Positions 9,357 through 16,555 of a stretch of DNA of 64,000 nucleotides are shown here, one piece after another. The notes under the pieces were generated by a model. The model worked only from the letters and a program-made list of their open reading frames with translations, did no database searches and had not been told where the DNA came from. Position 1 is the first letter of the stretch. Each line of letters opens with the position of its first letter. The DNA lies in NCBI RefSeq assembly GCF_038958875.1, contig NZ_CP152407.1, positions 2,921,501 to 2,985,500 on the forward strand, in the 5' to 3' direction. Made by a program: the position numbers and the translations under genes. The stretch comes from Acidovorax sp. FHTAMBA. GTDB taxonomy: Bacteria; Pseudomonadota; Gammaproteobacteria; Burkholderiales; Burkholderiaceae_C.

Positions 9357-10211
9357 ATGACAGCCCAACTCATCGACGGCAACGCCCTTTCCCGCCAACT
9401 GCGCGCCGATGTGGCGCAACGCGCCGCCGCCCTGGCAGCACGGGGCGTCAAGCCCGGCTTGGCCGTCGTCCTGGTGGGCGACAACCCGGCGAGCCAGGTG
9501 TATGTGCGCAACAAGGTCAAGGCCTGCGAAGACAGCGGCCTGTACTCCGTGCTTGAAAAGTACGAGGCCGACATGACCGAAGCCGCATTGCTCGCCCGCG
9601 TGGAGGCCCTCAACAACGACCCGGCCATCCACGGCATCCTGGTGCAGCTGCCGCTGCCCAAACACATCGACGCGCAGAAGGTGATCGAAGCCATCTCGCC
9701 CGCCAAGGACGTGGATGGCTTTCACATCGCCAGCGCCGGAGCCCTGATGACCGGCATGCCCGGCTTCTGGCCCTGCACGCCCTATGGCTGCATGAAGATG
9801 CTGGAGAGCATCGGCTACGACCTCAAGGGCAAACACGCCGTGGTCATCGGCCGCAGCAACATCGTGGGCAAGCCCATGGCGCTGATGCTGCTGGGCCAGA
9901 ACGCCACTGTCACCGTCTGCCACAGCGCCACCCAGAACCTGAAGGCACAAACCCTGCAGGCCGACGTGATCGTGGCGGCAGTCGGCAAACGCAATGTGCT
10001 GACGGCCGACATGGTCAAGCCCGGCGCCGTGGTGATCGACGTGGGCATGAACCGCAACGACGAAGGCAAGCTGTGCGGCGACGTCGACTTTGACGGCGTC
10101 AAGGAAGTGGCCGGCTGGATCACCCCCGTGCCTGGCGGGGTTGGGCCCATGACCATTACCATGCTGCTGGTGAACACCATCGAAGCCGCCGAGCGCACTG
10201 CAGGGCACTGA
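9357..10211 (+). CDS. folD: Bifunctional methylenetetrahydrofolate dehydrogenase / methenyltetrahydrofolate cyclohydrolase
   Basis: 284 residues, the normal FolD length. This cytoplasmic enzyme interconverts 5,10-methylene-, 5,10-methenyl- and 10-formyl-THF using NADP. The catalytic lysine lies in QVYVRNKVKACE (K53). The Rossmann-like signature is VVIGRSNIVGKPMA, and the family motif PGGVGPMTITMLL is near the C terminus. The start at 9357 directly follows the repeat. The upstream spacing lacks a strong Shine-Dalgarno sequence, but no better start exists. Confidence 0.98.
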   Translation: MTAQLIDGNALSRQLRADVAQRAAALAARGVKPGLAVVLVGDNPASQVYVRNKVKACEDSGLYSVLEKYEADMTEAALLARVEALNNDPAIHGILVQLPLPKHIDAQKVIEAISPAKDVDGFHIASAGALMTGMPGFWPCTPYGCMKMLESIGYDLKGKHAVVIGRSNIVGKPMALMLLGQNATVTVCHSATQNLKAQTLQADVIVAAVGKRNVLTADMVKPGAVVIDVGMNRNDEGKLCGDVDFDGVKEVAGWITPVPGGVGPMTITMLLVNTIEAAERTAGH

Positions 10212-10283
10212 CCTGGGTCAGTGCTGTCGATGTCGGCGGCTTTGCAACTTGAACCTGCGCCATCTGGCGCCATCTGATTTCGC

Positions 10284-12353
10284 ATGAGCAACGCCCTTCT
10301 CGACTTCTCGGACCTCCCCCATTTCGACCGCATCACACCGCAGGACGTGGCGCCTGCCGTGGATGTTCTGCTGGAGCGCGCCAATGCAGCGCTGGAGACC
10401 GTCACCGCACCCGACTTTCCAGCCCGCTGGGACGCGATTGCGAAAGTGCTGGATGTGGCCACCGAACGGCTGGGCACCGCCTGGGGCAGCATCAGCCACC
10501 TCAACAGCGTGGCCGACACCCCTGAACTGCGCGCAGCCTACAACGCCGCCTTGCCCAAGGTCACCGAGTTCTGGACGCGCCTGGGTGCCGATGAACGCCT
10601 GTACGCAAAATACAAGGCCATCGACCCCGCCACCCTGACTGCAGAGCAGCGGCAGGCACACCTGAACGCGGTGCGCAACTTTGTGTTGAGTGGCGCGGAG
10701 CTGACCGGTGCCGCCAAGGAGCGTTTTGCACAGATCCAGGAACGCCAGGCCGAGCTGAGCCAGAAGTTCAGTGAAAACGCCCTCGATGCCACCGACGCCT
10801 ACGCCTACTACGCCACGGCTGAAGAACTGGATGGCATTCCAGACGATGTCCAACAGGCCGCGCTGGCCGCAGCGCAGGCAGACGGCAAGGAGGGCTACAA
10901 GCTCACCCTGAAGATGCCCTGCTACCTGCCGGTCATGCAGTTTGCCGCGCGCAGCGACCTGCGCGAGAAGCTCTACCGTGCCTATGTGACCCGTGCCTCC
11001 GACCAGGCTGAGGGCGATGCACGCAAGTTCGACAACACTGCGCTGATCAGCGAAATCCTGGCCCTGCGCCGCGAAGAGGCCCAACTGCTGGGCTACGCCA
11101 ATTTTGGCGAAGTGTCCGTGGTGCCCAAGATGGCCCAATCTCCGGCGCAGGTGATCACCTTCCTGCGGGATCTGGCCCGACGCGCCCGCCCATACGCCGA
11201 GAAGGACATCGCCGACCTGCGCGCGTTTGCAGCAGAACACCTGGGCCTGGCCAATCCGCAGGCCTGGGACTGGCCCTACATTTCCGAAAAGCTCAAGGAA
11301 GCGCGCTACGCCTTCAGCGAGCAGGAGGTCAAGAAGTACTTCACGGCGCCCAAGGTGCTGGCGGGCCTGTTCAAGATCATCGAAACCCTGTTCGAAGTGA
11401 GCATCCGGCGCGACACGGCCGCCATCTGGCACCCAGCCGTCGAGTTCTACCGCATTGAGCGCACGCACCCGGAGGGCGCCCATAAGGGCACCCAGCTGGT
11501 GGGCCAGTTCTACCTCGACCAGCCCTCGCGCACCGGCAAACGCGGCGGCGCATGGATGGACGATGTGCGCACGCGCTGGCTGCGCCCCGACACGGGCGTG
11601 CTGCAAACCCCGGTGGCGCACCTCGTGTGCAACTTCGCCAGCGGCGTGGACGGCAAGCCACCGCTGCTCACTCACGACGACGTGATCACCCTTTTCCACG
11701 AATTCGGACACGGACTACACCACATGCTCACCCAGGTGAACGAGCGCGACGTCTCGGGCATTGGAGGCGTGGAGTGGGATGCGGTGGAGCTGCCCAGCCA
11801 GTTCATGGAGAACTTCTGCTGGGAATGGGATGTGCTCAAGCACATGACGGCCCATGTGGACACGGGCGAGCCCCTGCCCCGCGCGCTGTTCGACAAGATG
11901 ATTGCCGCCAAGAACTACCAAAGTGGCATGCAGACGCTGCGACAAATCGAGTTCTCGCTGTTCGACATGCTGCTGCACACCGAGCACGACCCGGCCCAGG
12001 ACATCATGCCTCTGCTGGATCAGGTGCGCCGCGAAGTGGCCGTGCTGCAGCCCCCGGCATTCAGCCGCACGGCACACACCTTCAGCCATATCTTTGCGGG
12101 CGGGTATGCCGCTGGCTACTACAGCTACAAATGGGCCGAGGTACTGAGTGCAGACGCCTATGCGGCCTTCGAGGAAACCGCTGGAAGCGACGGTCTGCCG
12201 AGTATTGAAACGGGTCGCCGCTACCGCCAGGCCATCCTGGAAGCCGGTGGCAGCCGCCCTGCGATGGAATCGTTCAAGGCCTTCCGGGGCCGCGAGCCCA
12301 GCCTGGATGCCCTGCTGCGCCACCAAGGCATGGCGGAAGAATCGACTGCCTGA
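10284..12353 (+). CDS. prlC: Oligopeptidase A (M3 family metallopeptidase)
   Basis: A 689-residue cytoplasmic zinc peptidase that degrades short peptides, including cleaved signal peptides. The zinc motif is H472-E-F-G-H476 in TLFHEFGHGLHHMLT; the third ligand is in the following ENFCWEWD region. Length and sequence fit the PrlC/OpdA branch of M3 rather than Dcp. It follows folD by 72 bp on the same strand and may be read from the same transcript. Confidence 0.95.
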   Translation: MSNALLDFSDLPHFDRITPQDVAPAVDVLLERANAALETVTAPDFPARWDAIAKVLDVATERLGTAWGSISHLNSVADTPELRAAYNAALPKVTEFWTRLGADERLYAKYKAIDPATLTAEQRQAHLNAVRNFVLSGAELTGAAKERFAQIQERQAELSQKFSENALDATDAYAYYATAEELDGIPDDVQQAALAAAQADGKEGYKLTLKMPCYLPVMQFAARSDLREKLYRAYVTRASDQAEGDARKFDNTALISEILALRREEAQLLGYANFGEVSVVPKMAQSPAQVITFLRDLARRARPYAEKDIADLRAFAAEHLGLANPQAWDWPYISEKLKEARYAFSEQEVKKYFTAPKVLAGLFKIIETLFEVSIRRDTAAIWHPAVEFYRIERTHPEGAHKGTQLVGQFYLDQPSRTGKRGGAWMDDVRTRWLRPDTGVLQTPVAHLVCNFASGVDGKPPLLTHDDVITLFHEFGHGLHHMLTQVNERDVSGIGGVEWDAVELPSQFMENFCWEWDVLKHMTAHVDTGEPLPRALFDKMIAAKNYQSGMQTLRQIEFSLFDMLLHTEHDPAQDIMPLLDQVRREVAVLQPPAFSRTAHTFSHIFAGGYAAGYYSYKWAEVLSADAYAAFEETAGSDGLPSIETGRRYRQAILEAGGSRPAMESFKAFRGREPSLDALLRHQGMAEESTA

Positions 12354-12423
12354 GCGAACCCAACCCACGGCCTGAAATGCACACGTTGCACCCAGGCCTG
12401 ACGACAAAGAAGGAGCAAGGAGA

Positions 12424-13083
12424 ATGAACATGCACAAGCCACTAAGCGCCCCCCTGTTGGCGACTTTGCTGATGACACTGGCCTGCGCCAGCGTGCAGGC
12501 GCAAGGCGTCTACCGCATTGTCGGCCCGGATGGCAAAGTGACATTTTCCGACCGGCCTCCCCCAGACGCCAATGCGCAGCCCGCCCGTATTGCCAATGAG
12601 GCTCCTGCAGCCGCCAACGGCGCGCTGCCTTACGAGCTGCGCCAGATCGCCAACCGCTTTCCGGTCACCCTCTACACCGGCAACGACTGCCCGCCCTGCA
12701 CCTCTGCGCGCAATCTGCTCACGTCGCGGGGAGTTCCGTTCACCGAACGTACGGTGTCGAGCAATGAAGACATTGCAGCCTTGCAAAGGCTGAGCGGCGG
12801 CACGGGCCTGCCGTTTGGCACCATTGGCGGGCAACAGCTTGCGGGTTTTTCCGAGGGAGAGTGGGTGCAGTATCTGGACGCTGCCGGCTACCCCAAGCAA
12901 TCTGCATTGCCGAGAAATTACCGCCAGCCAGCGCCCACACCACTCGTGGCCGTCAAGGCGGCGGAGCCCGCAGCCGCGGCTTCGTCGGCACCCCCAGCGC
13001 CCCCAGCACCATCGCGGGCCCGCCCCCCTGCACCCATCAACGACGGACCATCGCCCAGCAACCCTGCAGGCATCAGGTTCTAG
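12424..13083 (+). CDS. Periplasmic DUF4124 and glutaredoxin-domain protein
   Basis: 219 residues. A signal peptide (about 1-26, cleavage after SVQA) is followed by a DUF4124 segment (GVYRIVGPDGKVTFSDRPPP). A thioredoxin-fold glutaredoxin domain follows, with a CPPC redox motif (C89 and C92) in LYTGNDCPPCTSARNLL. The tail is a low-complexity Ala/Pro region. It probably acts as a thiol-disulfide or cysteine-binding protein in the periplasm. AGGAGCAAGGAGA directly precedes the start. It is the last chromosomal gene before the integrated element. Confidence 0.8.
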   Translation: MNMHKPLSAPLLATLLMTLACASVQAQGVYRIVGPDGKVTFSDRPPPDANAQPARIANEAPAAANGALPYELRQIANRFPVTLYTGNDCPPCTSARNLLTSRGVPFTERTVSSNEDIAALQRLSGGTGLPFGTIGGQQLAGFSEGEWVQYLDAAGYPKQSALPRNYRQPAPTPLVAVKAAEPAAAASSAPPAPPAPSRARPPAPINDGPSPSNPAGIRF

Positions 13084-13192
13084 ACGGCACGCGGGCGCAT
13101 TCATTGCGCCGCTGCGTCGCCCCACCGCAATCGGTAACCTATGGCGCCCCATCGCCACACGCGCTCCGGGGCTTTACGTACAAAAATAGGGG

Positions 13193-13234
13193 CAAAAGAA
13201 AAAGCACCTATGGCAGCTCTGCCATAGGTGCTTT
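13193..13234 (-). terminator. Original rho-independent terminator of tRNA-Lys, now cut off by the element
   Basis: Arms 13201-13216 and 13219-13234 (AAAGCACCTATGGCAG and its complement) form a 16-bp hairpin. Read on the minus strand it is followed by TTTTTCTTTT. It stands 15 bp beyond the tRNA 3'-end copy at 13250, the place where the tRNA-Lys transcript would have ended before integration. It is now 11.6 kb away from the functional tRNA. Confidence 0.8.
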
Positions 13235-13249
13235 ACTCATTTCATGGGG

Positions 13250-13297
13250 TGGTAGGACGTACAAGATTCGAACTTGTGACCAACGGATTAAAAGTCC
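13250..13297 (-). other. attL: 48-bp duplicate of the tRNA-Lys 3' end
   Basis: This stretch is identical to 24839-24886 over 48 bp and covers the anticodon-stem 3' part, the T-arm and the acceptor/CCA end of tRNA-Lys. Outside the 48 bp the two sites diverge at once. It is therefore the left attachment site made by integration at the tRNA 3' end, not a functional tRNA. Confidence 0.92.
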
Positions 13298-13345
13298 TCA
13301 AAATATAGTGTTTGCTCATGTTGAGCTGCGTAGATACAATCTATA

Positions 13346-13392
13346 AAAATCAACAGCTTATTGCATGAATTCCTCTCAATACTGTTGATTTT
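13346..13392. promoter_or_regulatory. Inverted repeat upstream of the integrase
   Basis: AAAATCAACAG at 13346-13356 is mirrored by CTGTTGATTTT at 13382-13392, an 11-bp perfect stem with a 25-nt AT-rich loop. It lies between attL and the integrase gene. It could be a binding site for a repressor or excisionase, or an attenuating hairpin in the integrase leader. The structure is seen; the role is inferred. Confidence 0.4.
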
Positions 13393-13416
13393 TACATGGC
13401 GATATTTCTGCGATAC

Positions 13417-13435
13417 GCCTACAGATTGCCTACAA
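13417..13435. promoter_or_regulatory. Left arm-type integrase binding sites
   Basis: GCCTACAGATTGCCTACAA consists of two tandem units of the form TTGCCTACA. The same 19 bp occur at 24762-24780, next to the other end of the element and in the same orientation. Such paired direct repeats near att cores are typical of arm-type sites bound by the N-terminal domain of tyrosine integrases. Confidence 0.65.
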
Positions 13436-13450
13436 ATTTTCGGAGGCGCT

Positions 13451-14785
13451 ATGAGTGGACAGAAAAGCCGAGTACGTCTTACCGCTGGCCGAGTGGCTGA
13501 CTTCGTATGCCCGGCAGGTAAGTCACAGGCGTTTCTGTGGGATACCGACACCCCCGCCCTCATGCTGCGCGCCACACCCACCGGGCGCAAAACCTACGCC
13601 TTTGAGTCCCGCTTAAACGGAAACACTATCCGCGTGACCATCGGCACGGCCGCCGAATGGAGCCTCGAAGCCGCCCGCACCAAAGCCAAATCGCTAAAGA
13701 TGATGGTTGACGGTGGCACCGACCCGCGAGAAGTTGAGCGGCAGCAGCAAGCCACACAGGCCGCACAGAAGGCCGCCGCCGCTGTAAAGGCAGTTACGGT
13801 GGGCGAGGCATGGGCGGCATATCTGTCAGACCGCCGTGCGCACTGGGGCGAACGCCACTACCAGGACCACGAGAAGCTGGCACGGGCTGGTGGGGTGAAG
13901 GCAGTACGCGGAACGCGCGGGCGCGGCGTGACCATTGCCGGACCGCTTCACCCGCTTATGGGGATGCCCCTAAAAGACCTGACGGCACCGGTTATTGAGG
14001 GATGGGCCGCCACTCAGGCGAAGACGCGCCCTACCCCTGCCCGTCTTTCATGGCGCCTTCTGCGCGCCTTCATGGCATGGTGCGCAGAGCATCCGCAGTT
14101 TTCCGCCGTGGTTCCAACACAAAACCCAGCCAAGACCCGACGCACACGCGACGCACTGGGCAAAGCTGGAGTCAAGCAAGACGCCCTACTGCGCGAACAA
14201 CTGCCCGCTTGGTTCACCGCCGTGCGCAACATCGGCAACCCCACCATTGCGGCATACCTTCAAGTTCTCCTGCTGACAGGTGCACGCCCGGGCGAAGTGT
14301 TGGCGCTCCGCTGGGAGGACTTGAACACCAAATGGCGAGGCTTGACCATCCGCGACAAGGTGGAAGGCGAGCGAGTCATTCCATTGACGCCATATGTTCA
14401 CCAACTGCTGGCTGCCCTGCCCCGCCGTGGCGAATGGGTCTTTTCTGGCGCGGCGCGCGAAGCAGGGAAATCCGCGCAACCCATCGCGAAGCCTCACCGC
14501 GCCCACGCAATGGCCTGCCAAGTGGCGAGCATTGACGGGCTGACCTTCCATGGCCTGCGCCGCAGTTTCAAGAGCCTCACTGAGTGGCTTGAAATACCTG
14601 CCGGAGTGGTGGCACAGATTCAAGGTCACAAGCCGAGCGCGACAGCCGAAAAGCACTACACCGTTCGCCCGCTTGACCTATTGCGCCTGCACCACGAGCG
14701 CATCGAGGCATGGATTCTGGAACAGGCGGGAATTTCTTTTGACGCCGAAATGGAACCAGGCGCACTCCGGGTCGTGGCAAGTTAA
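13451..14785 (+). CDS. Tyrosine-recombinase integrase (P4-like, DUF4102 N terminus)
   Basis: A 444-residue site-specific recombinase. The N terminus matches the DUF4102 arm-binding domain of P4-type integrases (about residues 10-95, with AFLWDTDTPALMLRATPTGR). A SAM-like core-binding domain follows. The catalytic domain has R279 (LLTGARPGEVLAL), H367 and R370 (FHGLRRSF), H393 (QGHKPS) and the nucleophile Y403 (EKHYTVRP), so all key residues are present. The start at 13451 has CGGAGGCGCT directly upstream; the frame is open further back through the arm-site region but that part is not coding-like. It should catalyse integration and excision at tRNA-Lys. Confidence 0.95.
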   Translation: MSGQKSRVRLTAGRVADFVCPAGKSQAFLWDTDTPALMLRATPTGRKTYAFESRLNGNTIRVTIGTAAEWSLEAARTKAKSLKMMVDGGTDPREVERQQQATQAAQKAAAAVKAVTVGEAWAAYLSDRRAHWGERHYQDHEKLARAGGVKAVRGTRGRGVTIAGPLHPLMGMPLKDLTAPVIEGWAATQAKTRPTPARLSWRLLRAFMAWCAEHPQFSAVVPTQNPAKTRRTRDALGKAGVKQDALLREQLPAWFTAVRNIGNPTIAAYLQVLLLTGARPGEVLALRWEDLNTKWRGLTIRDKVEGERVIPLTPYVHQLLAALPRRGEWVFSGAAREAGKSAQPIAKPHRAHAMACQVASIDGLTFHGLRRSFKSLTEWLEIPAGVVAQIQGHKPSATAEKHYTVRPLDLLRLHHERIEAWILEQAGISFDAEMEPGALRVVAS

Positions 14786-14828
14786 ACGCGAAGCCCTGGC
14801 GCGTTCCATCCAGGGCAAAGACGGGCCG

Positions 14829-14864
14829 CAAAGGTGGTGGAACACCGATGTAGCCCTAACCAAG
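14829..14864 (+). repeat. Duplicated 36-nt leader motif, copy A
   Basis: CAAAGGTGGTGGAACACCG continues to CCTAACCAAG and matches copy B (15268-15303) at 31 of 36 positions. Each copy sits 20-22 nt before a start codon ATGGCT of an unrelated gene. GGTG and CACC within the motif can pair. The changes between copies alter amino acids in every frame I checked, so a DNA or RNA signal fits better than a coding repeat. Confidence 0.6.
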
Positions 14865-14884
14865 TTCAAAACGGAGCTTTGAAA

Positions 14885-15235
14885 ATGGCTGAGCTAAATA
14901 TATCGCACAAGGAATTAAGCAACCCGGACACTGATTTGGGGTTACAGGCGTTCAGCGATTGGCGCGTGTTCGCCGTCTCCGATGAGTACGAGGGCCGAAA
15001 CAGTGCCCGTGTCTATGGTCCTGGTGATTTCGATGTGCATCAGTGCGAAGACGGGCCGACATTTATTGTTGTAGGCGCACAGGTTGCGGATGAGAGATTG
15101 CGACGCCACGAGCCATCACTGTATGCGCGATACGGGGTCACTCTAGGCCAGCTAGAACGGGCACGCGGAGGGGCCTTGGTTTCAATAAGAACTCAAAAAC
15201 CATCAACCTGGGGTGCGCTTATTGCCCGCCAATAA
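14885..15235 (+). CDS. Hypothetical protein of the integrated element
   Basis: 116 residues, not recognised. It is acidic to neutral and soluble, with no membrane segment; it begins MAELNISHKEL and has the central stretch GLQAFSDWRVFAVSDEYEGR. The start at 14885 is preceded by CGGAG and by leader-motif copy A, with the same arrangement as the next gene, so the two are probably controlled in the same way. It lies 100 bp after the integrase. The upstream in-frame GTG at 14834 lies inside the leader motif and was rejected as start. Confidence 0.65.
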   Translation: MAELNISHKELSNPDTDLGLQAFSDWRVFAVSDEYEGRNSARVYGPGDFDVHQCEDGPTFIVVGAQVADERLRRHEPSLYARYGVTLGQLERARGGALVSIRTQKPSTWGALIARQ

Positions 15236-15267
15236 GGGCGCAGCACGACTAGAAAACAGGCGAGCGA

Positions 15268-15303
15268 CAAAGGTGGTGACACACCGAGGTCGCTCTAACC
15301 AAG
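15268..15303 (+). repeat. Duplicated 36-nt leader motif, copy B
   Basis: CAAAGGTGGTGACACACCG continues to TCTAACCAAG. It is the second copy of the motif at 14829-14864, placed 22 nt before the start at 15326. The position relative to the ribosome binding site is conserved while the sequence between motif and start differs. Confidence 0.6.
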
Positions 15304-15325
15304 CCAACCTATTTCGGAGGTCAAC

Positions 15326-16336
15326 ATGGCTAATTCGATTGTCACCCAAGGCGCCCTGCCAATTTCGCCTCGTAGCGGTGTGGTGCGCACGGAGGGGCAC
15401 TACTTTGACGCCTTTGAGGGCACCGTGACTGCCCTGGTCAACGCTGGATTCATTGCATCCGCTCAGCTTGAGCCCCAAGCGAGAAGAGCACATGGCTACA
15501 CGGCTTTTCTTCCTAGCGGTGAGCCTTGCCCGCCTGGCAAGAAGGCATGGCGCATCCCGGGGTATCGAGCGATTCGCCAGCGTGAGGACGGCACGATTCG
15601 CCTTGAAATCACTGTCTCAAAAGAAGTGCAGGCGGAACGCAGAGCCGCCAAGCGCGCCCAAGAATACGAAGCTGAACAGGCTCGAATCAATGACGACATA
15701 GAGCAGCGGGGCCATCTGTTCCGAGGCTGGGAGTTAGCCCAATTCGTTGGCAGCCGGGGGGAAAGCTGGGAGGGCACCAAGACGCAATTGCAGGCCGCTG
15801 GGTTGGGGGTTGGTATGCAGTACCCCGGCGAGCCAGGGGCAAAGAAACAGGCGCTGTTCCGTTGTCCTCTTGGCTTTGAATTTCGTGTCTCACTACCACT
15901 AGACCGGGCAAAGGCTGCAGCGGGTATCTATTTGGCATTGAGTGATTTCGCGCCAGGGGAAACACAAGAGCAGAGGCGCGAGGTTCGTCAGGCCATGAAG
16001 AAATCGAGCAAATCGAACGCTGAGTTCAGGGCGGGGCGTGCCGATTTTGCCGAGCTGGCACTCAAGCTAATTTGGCGTGAAGTGTTCTGTAAGGCGGATG
16101 GCTCTATTCGGTTTGACCTACCAGAAGAAGGGACGATATATGCCAGCCTTGGCGAAGCCTTCCAGGCGGTGCGCGATGCAATCAAGCAAGCGCCCATCGT
16201 CTCGGATGCACAGCTTGAGGCAGCTCTAAGGGCCAAGGTTGGGGCAGCAGCGGCTAGAAACGACTCTGTGCTGCAGGCAGTGCTTCGCGAAGCCATGAAG
16301 CCAAGCATTCCAGCGCCTTTATCGGATGCAGGCTGA
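15326..16336 (+). CDS. Hypothetical protein of the integrated element
   Basis: 336 residues, family not recognised. The start at 15326 has TTCGGAGG spaced well and follows leader copy B. The N-terminal half contains a compact segment (about 20-95) and then a strongly charged helical stretch (EVQAERRAAKRAQEYEAEQ) likely to be coiled coil. The C-terminal half is helical, with KAKVGAAAARND-like Ala-rich parts. No signal peptide or membrane segment is visible. A role in DNA handling of the element is possible from context only. Confidence 0.7.
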   Translation: MANSIVTQGALPISPRSGVVRTEGHYFDAFEGTVTALVNAGFIASAQLEPQARRAHGYTAFLPSGEPCPPGKKAWRIPGYRAIRQREDGTIRLEITVSKEVQAERRAAKRAQEYEAEQARINDDIEQRGHLFRGWELAQFVGSRGESWEGTKTQLQAAGLGVGMQYPGEPGAKKQALFRCPLGFEFRVSLPLDRAKAAAGIYLALSDFAPGETQEQRREVRQAMKKSSKSNAEFRAGRADFAELALKLIWREVFCKADGSIRFDLPEEGTIYASLGEAFQAVRDAIKQAPIVSDAQLEAALRAKVGAAAARNDSVLQAVLREAMKPSIPAPLSDAG

Positions 16337-16466
16337 GGTGTGCCATGTCAGCCGAAAAGTTACTCCAGCGGCCAATTTATGGCGGCGCTTTTGGTGACGA
16401 TGGCCGCTATGCCTTAGCTAGCGTTCCCTGCGTTTCTAGGGGCCTGGCGCCGCATAGACTAGGTTT

Positions 16467-16521
16467 GCCCCAGCTAGGCCCGCGAACCGAAGAGCGGGAC
16501 TCCCTGCCCGCCTGCTGGGGC
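16467..16521 (+). ncRNA. Branched hairpin between element genes (structured RNA or terminator candidate)
   Basis: GCCCCAGC (16467-16474) pairs with GCTGGGGC (16514-16521). Inside, CCCGC (16479-16483) pairs with GCGGG (16494-16498), or alternatively GGGACTCCC folds. TCTTT follows. It occupies the 219-bp gap between the 336- and 611-residue protein genes, in which I see no convincing CDS. It may be a weak terminator or a structured leader for the downstream gene. Confidence 0.3.
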
Positions 16522-16555
16522 TCTTTAACAGGGTTGCACTTAGGGAGTGCATCGC

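Noticed and set aside
13250..13297. Second tRNA-Lys gene at attL
   Set aside because: Only the 3' part is present; the D-arm and the 5' acceptor strand are missing.
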